Numbered from the stretch's first letter, positions 1-8,693 are shown. The stretch is DNA of 30,119 bases from Chara braunii (GCA_003427395.1 BFEA01000176.1:524630-554748), one strand, 5' to 3'. Translations and numbers: made by a program. Notes: generated by a model not told the origin, from the letters alone.

Positions 1-1
1 G

Positions 2-4
<3 letters not shown>

Positions 5-66
<62 letters not shown>
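5..66. repeat. (GA)n microsatellite at window start
   Basis: Uninterrupted GA dinucleotides directly after GGGG. The last bases of the window are also (GA)n, so this may be a scaffold end where assembly stopped. Confidence 0.97.
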
Positions 67-72
<6 letters not shown>

Positions 73-442
73 GACTTGAAGAAAAAAAGGTTAGTCTGGT
101 TAAAATTTCATTGTATTTCAGTCTCGTTTCTGAAGACAAGCCCCCTTTTTCTCAGTTCAGAACCCACTTCCCGACCCCAATCCCCCCCCCTCCCCCTTGA
201 CCGCCTCCCTTCCCCCCACCTCCCTTCTCCCTGCAGGCCTCCCCCTCCCACTTAACGATCAAGGGGCCTTTCGAGCTCACCATTGCTGGGCAGGACATCT
301 AGTGGATTGGTTGGATAAATTTCGATAAATTTGGATAAATTTGGATAAATTTCGATAAATTTCGATAAATTCGGATAAATTTGAATTTGTGCATAAGATA
401 TGATCTCCCACATGTGACCTCGTCACCGGCCGTTACTTCTCA
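67..442. other. Gene-free stretch with C-rich tract and 11-bp tandem repeat
   Basis: No coding signal is seen. Positions 145-255 are C/T-rich. Positions 311-386 hold about seven degenerate copies of an 11-base unit close to TTTSGATAAAT, a short AT-rich minisatellite. Confidence 0.8.
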
Positions 443-571
443 GAGCGTACTCACAGTAGGAATTTTCTGGATGCATGTCAGCGCAATTGCGCCCTGCCCT
501 GGATGTCATGTATCTGACCACAATTACAGCCACGGCTGACTCAGACAGGTCCTAGTGTGAGTATGCTCTCA
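443..571. mobile_element. Short inverted-repeat MITE, copy A
   Basis: The left end reads GAGCGTACTCACAGTAGGA and the right end reads TCCTAGTGTGAGTATGCTC. Their reverse complements agree at 17 of 19 positions, giving a roughly 130-bp element with no coding capacity. The interior contains ATCTGACCACAATTACA, which reappears almost unchanged inside the element at 2685-2809. A target-site duplication could not be fixed, so the superfamily is unknown. Confidence 0.6.
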
Positions 572-745
572 GCACCCTCTGTCTGCGATCGCTATCATTA
601 CCCCAGGGTGTCATAAATGGGGAAAAATAGAAATAAAAATGAAAAAGTAGGCCTGTGAGCTAGGCTGTTTTTCCGGGCACCCAGCTTGTGTCGAGTTACA
701 CGCGCGGGTGCTTGGCCGGGCAGGGTTCCAGGCAGCCCCAGCGTA

Positions 746-776
<31 letters not shown>

Positions 777-918
777 TCCGGATAAAATTAAAAAAATATA
801 TGTTGTGTAGAATTGCAATACAAACCACTTTTGGGTGAGGGTCACATTAGAATTCCTCACAGAAAACGAAATAACGGAATCACACTAAGGCACCCCCCTT
901 TAAAGTTTAAAGTTTAAG
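572..918. other. Gene-free stretch sharing an internal segment with the 13294-13895 element
   Basis: GC-rich sequence with CCGGGC and GGGTGC motifs (680-740) is followed by a 30-base A tract, then AT-rich sequence and a 30-base segment at 828-857. The same order recurs at 13455-13549: A-rich, then a TATG/TAGAAT stretch, then CTTTTG...AATTCCT. This is probably a diverged non-autonomous transposon, but its ends were not found. The pyrimidine-rich peptide readable on the - strand is an artefact of the A tract. Confidence 0.5.
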
Positions 919-1488
919 CCATACTTGCAACCGCACGAGCCGCACATTCGTGCGGAGTTCCGTGCGGAGTTCCGTGCGGGGGGTGCCTGTGGGGAATCGT
1001 GCAGGTTTTTTATTTTTATTATTATTATTTTATCTTTTTGGGGGAGGGGGAACGGGGGGGCGTACGACAGGAAGATGCGGATATGGCGAGGAGAGGGGGA
1101 TATGGAGAGTAGGAGGAGGATGTGGACGAGGAGACGACGAGGATAGCGAGGACGGCGAGGAGGAGTCGTCGAGATGGGGGAGGAGAAGAGATGGACGAAG
1201 GGAAAAGAGGAAGGGCAGGAGGAGAAGGGAGGAGGAGACATGGAGGATGAGGAAGGGAAGGAGGAGCAAGGTGAGGCAGTACTCCTGTAAATTATTTTTT
1301 CATCTCGCTTATAATTTTGGCGGGGGGCTTCAAACGCACCGTTTCGACCCTGTTTTTTTTTGTTTTTTCCTGAGGGGGGTGACGGGTCGTTCCCCGCACA
1401 CGTCGTGCGCCGCACGGGATCGGTTGGGCGCGTGCGCCGCACGTAGGGAACTGTCCGCACGGCGTGCGCTTGCAAGTATGGTTTAAAC
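912..1488. mobile_element. Non-autonomous DNA transposon with polypurine core
   Basis: Terminal inverted repeats of about 26 bp: the left end is GTTTAAGCCATACTTGCAA and the right end is its near-exact reverse complement at 1470-1488. Inside both ends lie repeated GTGCGG/CCGCAC hexamers (left 932-980, right 1396-1466), including a 14-bp unit GTGCGGAGTTCC repeated near 950-978. The core (1063-1280) is a purine tract of GGA/GA-rich sequence on the + strand. There is no transposase. Long open frames on both strands come from the biased composition. The duplication could not be resolved because the flanks are themselves TTTAAA-rich. A hAT-type element is possible. Confidence 0.65.
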
Positions 1489-1656
1489 CCGTTTTGACCC
1501 CTCAAAAACCAATTTATACCTCCCTCCCCTCCCCTCCCCTTGACAGCCAACTCGCAAATATATTCTAATAAGAGTTCTGCGTTACACACGGAAATGCACA
1601 TCAAACATCGAACTTATAAATCAGAAAAACTGGACACAAGGCTATTTTAAAGAAAA

Positions 1657-1660
<4 letters not shown>

Positions 1661-1698
<38 letters not shown>

Positions 1699-1810
1699 TG
1701 GACATGTGGGGAGCAGCCCGTGCTGGCAAACGGGCCCAGTGTCCCCCCTATATAAGAGACTTTTTTTTCTTTTTTTTTTTTGTGGACATGTGGGGAGCAG
1801 CCCGTGCTGG
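1661..1810 (-). mobile_element. Two tandem partial copies of the LINE 3' tail with poly(A)
   Basis: On the - strand the sequence GGGACACTGGGCCCGTTT, then GCCAGCACGGGCTGCTCC and CCACATGTCCAC, ends in a 37-base A tract (T at 1661-1697). A second partial copy of the same end (1762-1810) also ends in an A-rich tract. It matches the tail family at 11656, 14867 and 22684 in order and spacing, but with a different last segment, so it is a subfamily. Confidence 0.65.
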
Positions 1811-2388
1811 GATGCAACAATGAAAATTGACGATGATTTGTCAATGGTTATTATGAATTTATGATTAGGATGATTAAGAATGTCTCGAAGCTTTATCAGC
1901 TTCGATTGAGACGATGTGACCAGCTCAGAACTCTTACTTCTCTCCGACCCCTCCTCCTCATTCCAGGTATCCCAATCAACCCAGCCAAATCCAAACCTAG
2001 CTATGCTGTCTATCTACCAGGCCTGTACCTGATCTCACATCCCCACTCAGGCTATTTTACAGGGCGGCGTGACCTGCCCCAGCTTCGACCGACGACCATC
2101 GTCAACCTACCCGTATCCCCTGGTCGGTCACTGGATAACCTTCCACCCTCGGCAGTCCCCCCCCGATCACGCTACAAGGGCTCACGCCCCTGCTTACACA
2201 GATGATGACGAACCGCCGAACAGCAGCCCTGATAATGATGATGGTGAAAATGGCGTTTACAGCCAGTGACGGGTGATGCCGATGGAATCACAGGAGACTG
2301 ACAATCCTGATGAAGATGATGACGGCCTGCAAGAGACAAATCAAACAAGAAGACGATAAGCACCCGGATGAACTTTTTTTTTCCTTTT

Positions 2389-2420
<32 letters not shown>

Positions 2421-2684
2421 ATCCCGGATGAACAGAAGCTTCCCGGATGATGACTTCCCTGATGAAAATGCTGGACAGTGCCATGATGATGCTGACGAAT
2501 TGCTCGCCGATGGTAGTCCAACGCACTCTGCAATCGTATGATTACTCTAGAGTCTCTTGCACTTTGGTTACTCTCGAGAGCCAACTCCACCCAACTCCAC
2601 AGGCGTCGACATAGCCAACAAAGACTTCTTTTTTTTTTCTTTTTTTTTTTAAAGACTTGATTCTTACGTCTTAGAATTACCATG
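1811..2684. other. Gene-free stretch with G30 run and GAT-rich segment
   Basis: No supported gene. A 114-codon open frame (1861-2205) has no recognisable domain. Positions 2199-2330 are rich in GATGAT. A run of 30 G lies at 2390-2419, directly after a T-rich tract, with CCCGGATGAAC copies on both sides (near 2363 and 2423) and a related CCCGGATGATG near 2442. The order 'AGGCTATTTTACAGGGCG...CCCCAGCTTCGACC' then a GAT-rich tract loosely resembles 21461-21190. Confidence 0.5.
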
Positions 2685-2809
2685 AGGGCGTACTCGTGCT
2701 AGCACTTTCATAAAAATGTATCTGACTGCATTTACAGCTGTACCTGTATGCATCTGACCTCAATTACATCCAGAAACGAGTTAAGAAAGTGCCAGTGTGA
2801 CTATGCCCT
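2685..2809. mobile_element. Short inverted-repeat MITE, copy B
   Basis: The terminal inverted repeat is 25 bp, starting AGGGCGTACTCGTGCTAG on the left and ending GTGTGACTATGCCCT on the right, with 19 of 25 positions paired. The interior shares ATCTGACCTCAATTACA with the element at 443-571, so the two are family members of about 125-130 bp. An isolated end of the same family, GTGTGAGTATGCCCTGAG, sits at 5563-5580. Confidence 0.65.
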
Positions 2810-2882
2810 GGAGGTTTATGAAATCCAACGGGTTCCGGAGAGGCTCTGCTGTCGGAGTTCTTTTAGCAACAAGAATCACAGT

Positions 2883-2980
2883 GTGACTGTCTTCACCTGA
2901 CTACAAGGCCGGGTCCTTATCACTGTATCTGGACTGCAAGGTGGCCCAAATACAGTTACGGATTCTGGTGAAGGCGGTAG
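2883..2980. mobile_element. Foldback MITE, diverged copy (TCTTCACC family)
   Basis: The left arm contains CTGTCTTCACCTGA...CCGGGTCCTTATCACTGTATCTGG. The right arm, read in reverse complement, gives CTACCGCCTTCACC...TAACTGTATTTGG. The same arm pattern occurs at 24047-24157 and 29953-30058. The arms here are the most diverged of the three, suggesting the oldest insertion. There is no coding capacity. Confidence 0.6.
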
Positions 2981-3181
2981 TTAAACTTCGCATTCAAATA
3001 CGCAAGTGTGTGTGTGCATACATTTTTCCAAGTGTTGGATACATCTGATTCGTGCGAATGAAATGACTACATGCTGCGAACCAAACTTTGAGCAAACTGT
3101 GAAAGCAGTTTAGAGTCTTTAGACCAATCACAATAGGAGTGCCCGCTTTGGTATGCATGGCTGTGACAAGCTGCTAAAGCG

Positions 3182-3374
3182 CCAGTACATGGCGCCAGCC
3201 CCTTTGCAAGACTTCTCCATCACCGACTCCAAAAATTCCGGACGCTTGGGGCCGCGCGACCATAATGGCTGGCGGTGCCACCCGAAAAAGACAAAAAGTG
3301 TGCCGCTGGCAATTCGACAAAGCTTGGCGCCCAGTGTGGTGCGCCACAAGGCCTCGGTGTACTGGTAGTTTAGA
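3182..3374. mobile_element. Diverged relative of the 3488-3698 inverted-repeat element
   Basis: Starts CCAGTACATGGCGCCAGCC and ends GCCTCGGTGTACTGGTAGTTTA, the same start and end order as 3502-3697. In the middle, CATAATGGCTGGCGG...CACCCGAAA aligns with CGAAATGGCTGCTGG...CAGCCGAAA. Nearby copies of AGAGTCTxxAGACCAAT at 3112-3128 and 3379-3393 flank it as possible direct repeats. Open frames on both strands are composition effects. Confidence 0.4.
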
Positions 3375-3487
3375 CTCTAGAGTCTAGACCAATAAATAAC
3401 CCCCGGATGTCAGCCGCACCCCTGTACCCACAGAAATAGCACTTATGCCCCCCGTCTCGTCCGTCTTCCCCCCCCCCCCCCCCCTTA

Positions 3488-3698
3488 TTTAAACTACCTA
3501 CCAGTACATTTCCCAGCCAAAGAATGAAATATGCAGCTTGCATGCTGCCGCAACTCTCGTCGGGGCTCAGCTTCCCGAGCGAAATGGCTGCTGGTGGCAG
3601 CCGAAAGGAGGCCCGTGCTGGTTCCTTTTTTTTTTTCAGCACTCCGGCTGTTTCCAGCCCTTCCGAGAAAAGTGCCTCGGAAGTACTGGTGGTTTAAA
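3488..3698. mobile_element. Inverted-repeat element with GTACTGGT ends
   Basis: The left end TTTAAACTACCTACCAGTAC and right end GTACTGGTGGTTTAAA are inverted repeats apart from a 4-base insertion on the left. The right end continues into a near-palindrome (3683-3713: GTACTGGTGGTTTAAACC then ACCACTGCAGTAC), as if a second copy begins back to back. An internal T tract lies at 3627-3637. No transposase is present. Confidence 0.5.
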
Positions 3699-3713
3699 CC
3701 ACCACTGCAGTAC

Positions 3714-4234
3714 TTGCTAAAGTCGTGCCCGTTAACGCGCCACGATTTTAGGAAACGTACGGGCCACTACGGGCGCGCCCAAATTCATCCAACTAGAAAC
3801 GTTTGTACTCTATTTTTTTTTTTCCACGGCCGATAGCTGGGCCAAGTAGTGGTGTGGTTTAATAAAGCACATCATGACCGCACAACCGGAATTCCACGGA
3901 AAAGCGGAATTCTGTCCGCATGTGTGTGTGCGCGACTGAAAAGTTGGGCGTGAGAAGGGGGAGGGGCTGCTGCCTGCAGGCAGGAGAGAACGGCCTATAA
4001 CCCCGAGGAGCCCTAAGTGGGAAAAGTGAAACCATGGTAATTTCAGGGGCAGCAAGCTTCTGCTTTTATTCTTTGTTTCTTTTTTTTTTTCTGTTTTTTT
4101 TTTTTTTTTTTTTTTGCGTTTTTTTTTAAGACTTTTTTTTTCCGTTATTTGAGAGTTTTTTTTTCGTTATTATAAAGATTTATTAGATCTTTCTATTCTC
4201 TTTTTCAGATCTGACAACCTGGCCAAGGAGGGGC
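3714..4234. other. Gene-free stretch with T tracts
   Basis: No gene seen. Several T runs lie between 4080 and 4170, and a small GC-rich palindromic patch (GTGCCCGTTAACGCGCCACG) lies near 3726-3745. Confidence 0.6.
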
Positions 4235-4337
4235 TGAGATGCCCTCACCGAGGGCACACTCACACTACCACTTCCAAGAATGTATNTGAGATGCCCTCAC
4301 CGAGGGCACACTCACACTACCACTTCCAAGAATGTAT
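4235..4337. repeat. 51-bp perfect direct duplication flanking a single N
   Basis: Positions 4235-4285 and 4287-4337 are identical and are separated by one N at 4286. This is the pattern left when two contigs with overlapping ends are joined in a scaffold without merging. It is most likely an assembly artefact, so one copy is probably not in the genome. Confidence 0.85.
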
Positions 4338-5190
4338 ACAACTGCAATTTTGACCAAAGCTTTTTTTTTTTTTTTTTTTTTTTCTTTGTTTCTGACCGTA
4401 CATGTTGCAGTAGATTCAGCAGTCAGAAAAGAAGAATGATGCAAATGGGACCTGGCTGCAGCAGTTTCAACAATGGATCTGGCATATGGCCAGTGCTTGC
4501 TGGAGCTGTGATAAGCGAAAGAAAGCTTCAAGTCTGAAATGTGTGCTCAGCTTGTCCATGATGGATGGGATGTAAAAGATTTTTCTTTGTTCCAAAAAAA
4601 AAGTTGAGGTGATTGTTTTGGCTATCACCTGCCCTCTAAACACAAGGCATGGGCATTAGAGCTGTCTGTATTCAGAGAAACTTTCAGGCCAGATACAGAT
4701 AAAATTGGCCACAGTCTACTCTGCAGGTGTGAAGGTGCTAGAGGAGGAAGGGAAGCCTATCAGAAATGGATCAGTGGAGGAACACAAGCGCTGCTTAATA
4801 CTTGCCTATCTAGGAAATGCTGCAAGGAGGAATCCACTGCCATCCACTTGCCTGCACTGTAACCCATTTTGTGCATTCCAAAAGTGGAAGCAATGGCTTT
4901 GATAGGAGGGGAAAGTTTACCACAGATAGATCAACAGAGGGAAGCACTAGGCAAATGATAGACTTCAAGAAAACGGCAGAGGACAGGCTCACAATGGGAC
5001 TTTCGCGGATGCATCTGGCCAAAGTCAGCTGAAAAAGTATCCCGGACTCTTGCTTCCCTCGCAGCCAGGATCATATCCCTGGGCCTAGCATGCATGCATG
5101 CATGCACACGTGATGTACAGAAGATGTGAACCCTATGCACCCGCAGTTGGTTTTAACATTCCTTTCCTGTGTGAAAGATATACAATCTAT
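4338..5190. other. Gene-free stretch
   Basis: No gene with recognisable domains. Poly(T) at 4361-4383 and CATG repeats (TGCATGCATGCATG) at 5091-5104. Short open frames overlap on both strands with no family signature. Confidence 0.5.

Positions 5191-5242
<52 letters not shown>
5191..5242. repeat. (CA)n microsatellite
   Basis: About 25 CA units directly upstream of the U6-like segment. Confidence 0.97.
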
Positions 5243-5246
<4 letters not shown>

Positions 5247-5274
5247 CTCAAACATGGCCATCAAGTGAACTGAA

Positions 5275-5342
5275 GTCCTTCGGGACATTCGTTAAAATTG
5301 GAACGATACAGAGAAGATTGACTAGCATGGCCCCTGCGCAAG
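5275..5342 (+). pseudogene. U6: Truncated U6 snRNA (5' part)
   Basis: The sequence follows plant U6 snRNA from its 5' end: the stem GTCCTTCGGGAC, then TAAAATTGGAACGATACAGA, the ACAGAGA box (5308-5314, pairs with the 5' splice site in active spliceosomes) and AGCATGGCCCCTGCGCAAG with the AGC triad at 5324-5326. Four extra bases (GACT) sit between GAAGATT and AGC, a place invariant in working U6 genes. The 3' third (intramolecular stem-loop and oligo-U end) is missing and is replaced by an A-rich tract. No plant USE or TATA box is visible upstream, only (CA)n. It is therefore a retroposed or captured pseudogene, not a functional snRNA gene. Confidence 0.85.
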
Positions 5343-5406
5343 AAAAAAATAAAATAAAAATAAAAATAAACTGAACAGCTTTTGCCTCAGAGTCACATCG
5401 AAATTC
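5343..5406. other. A-rich tract plus shared 30-base segment after the U6 piece
   Basis: AAAAATAAAATAAAAATA-type sequence is followed at 5379-5408 by CTTTTGCCTCAGAGTCA...AATTCCT. This matches 13520-13549 at 26 of 30 positions and 828-857 more weakly. In all three places it follows an A-rich tract, so it marks one repeat family. The match ends at the adapter, so what came next is not visible. Confidence 0.65.
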
Positions 5407-5444
5407 CTGTCTCTTATACACATCTAGATGTGTATAAGAGACAG
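5407..5444. other. Nextera mate-pair junction adapter (assembly contaminant)
   Basis: CTGTCTCTTATACACATCT (the 19-base Tn5 mosaic end) is followed immediately by its perfect reverse complement. This 38-base sequence is the circularisation junction of Illumina Nextera mate-pair libraries. It is not biological in this context. Bases on the two sides may come from places kilobases apart. Confidence 0.97.
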
Positions 5445-6296
5445 TTATACAACCCGAAGTTCGAAACCTTCTTTTTTCCTGTTACTGGAACTCGATTTCT
5501 GCTTGCCGGTGGTGATGAGCGACCGGACTGCTGCCCCCCAGAATAGAATAGAAGGGGCCTTTGTGTGAGTATGCCCTGAGCATTTGTCTGCTGGGAAAGC
5601 AATTCAAAAAAGCGCATAGTGCTTTTGGAATTGAAGTTTTGATTACTTTTCATACTGTTCCATCAGTATTTTGTACTATTTTTGTCTCCTTTTTTTTTTT
5701 CCATCAGTTAGTAATACAGTACTAATACTTAGTATTTTCAATTTTTTTTTTTTTTTTCTTCTAAATCTCATTTTCAAACGTCTTGTGTGGATTCCCCCCC
5801 CCCCCCCAACATCACGGCCATTTCTTTCTAAAAGAATCTAAATCCCATTTTTAAACATTTTGTGTGGGTGTTCTTGAATATATCAGGGGAAAACGGCCAG
5901 GTTCAAGATATCCATTCCAAAGCTCCCCGTTCAGTTCACGGTGAGTGTCATCGTCATTGATTTTCCAGTTGTGTGACCCGTTTTTCTTTTTTCTTTCTTC
6001 TCTTTTCCCTTTTTCCTGTCCCTAAGAGAATCTTGTCAGGAAGGCTGTGGGGCCTGAAGTCAGAGTTGTAAAATTTGAATTTGACTGAATTTATCTCTGG
6101 GGCACGGTTCCACCAGCCGTGGAATAAGGCCCTCGCTCCACCACTCTCCGAACTCGATCTCCCGAACACTTTCCACAGTGGAATGTCGCCCTCGCTCCAC
6201 CGGTCACCACACTTTTCCACTCACCGCGTGGGTGAGCTCAACAACGTGGCGAGTGCAACAAGACAAGGCCGGAGCGCATGAAGACAAAGCCCCGGT
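5445..6296. other. Gene-free stretch after the adapter, with an isolated MITE end
   Basis: GTGTGAGTATGCCCTGAG (5563-5580) is the right end of the MITE family seen at 443-571 and 2685-2809. The matching left end would fall near 5450 and is absent, as expected if the adapter junction cut it off. T tracts lie at 5690-5700 and 5740-5757 and a C15 run near 5794. No gene seen. Confidence 0.55.
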
Positions 6297-6501
6297 GGTG
6301 AGTTACTCTCTCACCAGATTTGGCAAGTTAGTAACTCACCAGGTTTGGTGAGTTACTAACTCGCCAGATTTGGTGAGTTACTAACTTGCCAGATTTGGTG
6401 AGTTACTAACTCGCCAGATTTGGTGAGTTAGTAACTCACCAGGCCAGGTTTGGTGAGTTTCTAACTTGCCAGATTTGGTGAGTTAGTAACTCACCAGGCC
6501 A
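6297..6501. repeat. Palindromic 25-bp satellite, eight units
   Basis: Units start at 6297, 6322, 6347, 6372, 6397, 6422, 6452 and 6477. The consensus is GGTGAGTTACTAACTCGCC plus AGATTT. Each unit is itself an inverted repeat (GGTGAGTTA / TAACTCRCC), so each can form a 9-bp stem. One unit carries a 5-base insertion (AGGCC). An N at 6502 and a T tract end the array. Confidence 0.9.
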
Positions 6502-6723
6502 NTTTTTTTTTTTTTTTTTTTTGGCCCGGCCGGGCAAGTGGTCCCGGGCCACTCTGGTAGCCTAGTACATGACATATAAAGTGTGATATCGTTACCGTTG
6601 TTGAAGCTGGGTCTGGCCTGTGATCCTTGAGACCTTGATCCTTGAGGCCTTCCTCCTATTCCCTTGTACCTCCCATTAGCTGCCCACTTTCCCCTCTATG
6701 ATACGTTGTGAAGCAGAATAGTG

Positions 6724-6739
6724 TTTTATACGAGTCGGG

Positions 6740-6824
<85 letters not shown>

Positions 6825-6840
6825 CGAGTCGGGTTTTCTC
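6724..6840. repeat. T75 tract flanked by a 23-bp direct duplication
   Basis: TTTTATACGAGTCGGG plus TTTTCTC occurs at 6724-6746 and again at 6818-6840, separated by a pure T run of about 75 bases. This could be an A-tailed insertion with a target-site duplication (read on the - strand) or a misjoined pair of overlapping reads. Confidence 0.8.
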
Positions 6841-7399
6841 ACTATGATACAATCTAGTACAACTCGAAGGTGCAAAAATGACTCGGCCTTCCCCTCAATA
6901 AGACATGCACCTGGTTGGGATATCTAGTTTTCCAACTTTTCCTCCCTTTTTTTTCACAGAATTACTCCAGGATTTTTGTGGCTGTGCCCTCTTTATGTAC
7001 TGCTCTTCTGTTCTTTCTGCCAACTGAAGCGTCATCTGTCTGTGAAAAAAAAAAAAAAAAAAAAAGAGTCGACCCGACGACCTCTCCATTTTTCGGTAAT
7101 TTGGAGGCATTTTCTTTCCAGTATCAAACATTTGGAAAAGGTAAAATGCCCTCAGCAACTTTGCCCATCATGATGAGCAAGACTAATGATGAGCAAGACC
7201 CGCAGCGGCCATAGCCAGAAAGTACAATGCGGTGAGGAAAAAAATACATTTTTGAATTTTCAGTCATAATGGGACAATAATAGAGGACGGTAAGAAAAAC
7301 TCGATATCATGCTCTTTTGTTCGGTTTACTCCACTTTGACAAGGACCGCTGCTCTCATTTATTGATCCATGCTTACATGGTCCATGGACTTCAAAATTG
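6841..7399. other. Gene-free stretch
   Basis: No gene seen. An A tract lies at 7044-7064 and repeated GATGAGCAAGACTAATGATGAGCAAGAC near 7170-7200. Translated frames through the A/T tracts are not credible proteins. Confidence 0.5.
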
Positions 7400-8345
7400 G
7401 GGCTAAAAAAATTGAACCCCCGCTGGGTTGGAACTGGGAAGTCGGAAATTAAAGCCTAGACTGAAGGATGCATGTTTGACCAAAAAGTTTTGACGGAGTT
7501 TTACGGGTCCTCAGGCTGAGATCCCCACTCCTGCTTGTCCAGGTGGTCATCCGCAGACTGAAATTTGGGTTCAAAAATTTGAACCCTGGCTGGGTTGGCA
7601 GTCAGAACTTGAAGCGTGTTTTTTTATTTTTTATTTTTATTATTTTTTTTTTTTCTTGAAGCCTGTTTGTTTCTGGCGCAGACAGATCATGATCATTGAC
7701 CAATGCATGCATGTTCGATCAAAGAGTTGGCCGATTTCTACCGGTCCTGAGATCCCTACTCCTGCTTGTCCAGGTGGTCATATTCCCTTACCGCGGTCTG
7801 CTGACCAATCGCACGCCACAAACAAAAAGTGATTTGATGATGCTTCGCTTGCCACGGTGACCGCAGTTTGAACCCTCGCCGGGTTGGAAGCTCGAACTTG
7901 AAGAAGCCTGTTTTTGTTTCTGCCGCAGACAGACTCAACGATGACCGCTTTTTGCCGGTCCTGAGATCCCTACTCCTGCTTGTCCAGGTGGTCGTATTCC
8001 CTTACCGCTGTGACGAGGTCTGCCGACCAATCGCATGCCACAAACAAAAAGTGCTTTGATGATGCTTCGCTTGCCATGGTGACCGGAGTTTGAACCGTCG
8101 TGGGCCTCGCCGGGTTGGGAGTCGGAACTTGAAGCCTGGTTGTTTCCGGCGCGGACAGATTGACCAGATGCATGCATGTTTGACCAAAGGGTTGACCAAT
8201 TTTTACTGGCCCTGAGGTGAGGTCCCTGCTCCTGCTTGTCCAGGTGGTCATATTCCCTAGTTAGGGTTGCTTCTGAGCAATCACATGCCATAATAAAAAC
8301 TTTCAAAAGTGCTTTGATGATGGGTGGTTTGCCACGGTGACCGGA
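7400..8345. repeat. Degenerate tandem repeat, four units of about 214-256 bp
   Basis: CTGCTTGTCCAGGTGGTC begins at 7531, 7762, 7976 and 8232. Each is preceded by a variant of GGTCCTGAGATCCCTACTC and followed by GAACCCTCGCCGGGTTGG and GAACTTGAAGCCTG. GATGCATGCATGTTTGACCA occurs in three units. Open frames on the - strand repeat the same peptides because of the tandem structure and have no recognised domain. Confidence 0.9.
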
Positions 8346-8690
8346 TTCCTTGCTGTCTTGCGGTGTTGTTAGTACTTATTACTCACTCTCGGACTTTTTC
8401 CCCTTCTCTGTGGACGTATTAGCGGCTAGGTGCATCATGTCCAGGTCGGAAAAGCGATCATATGCATCTGTGAACGTGCTAGTGCGAGTATGCGCCAAGT
8501 TTGCGATCACATCCTTGCTATTTATTGGTCAAAACTTAAATAGCACCCTTGCGATCATTCGCTTAATGCCAAATGGTAATTGAAGAACCCTTGAATTTTA
8601 AGGGTTCAATTGGGCCATGAATTTTAAGGGTTCAATTTTAAGGGGGGTTCAATTTTAATGGGAACAGCTGAAAGTCAGAAACCATGTTGT
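8346..8690. other. Gene-free stretch with short tandem duplication
   Basis: GAATTTTAAGGGTTCAATT recurs three times between 8590 and 8660. Nothing else recognised. Confidence 0.5.
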
Positions 8691-8693
8691 GGG

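Noticed and set aside
598-828. Phenylalanine-rich - strand open frame
   Set aside because: It is made by reading through an A/T tract. No domain, and the region looks like a transposon remnant.
900-1604. 234-codon - strand frame and 178-codon + strand frame
   Set aside because: Both lie in a polypurine/polypyrimidine core with biased composition and overlap each other inside an inverted-repeat element.
5275-5342. Functional U6 snRNA gene
   Set aside because: The 3' part is missing, there is a 4-base insertion in an invariant part, and no promoter elements are visible.
6297-6501. CRISPR-like array
   Set aside because: Units are directly adjacent with no unique spacers, and the DNA is eukaryotic.
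7756-8306. Overlapping - strand open frames in the 230-bp tandem repeat
   Set aside because: The frames repeat because the DNA repeats. No codon-level conservation between units could be argued.
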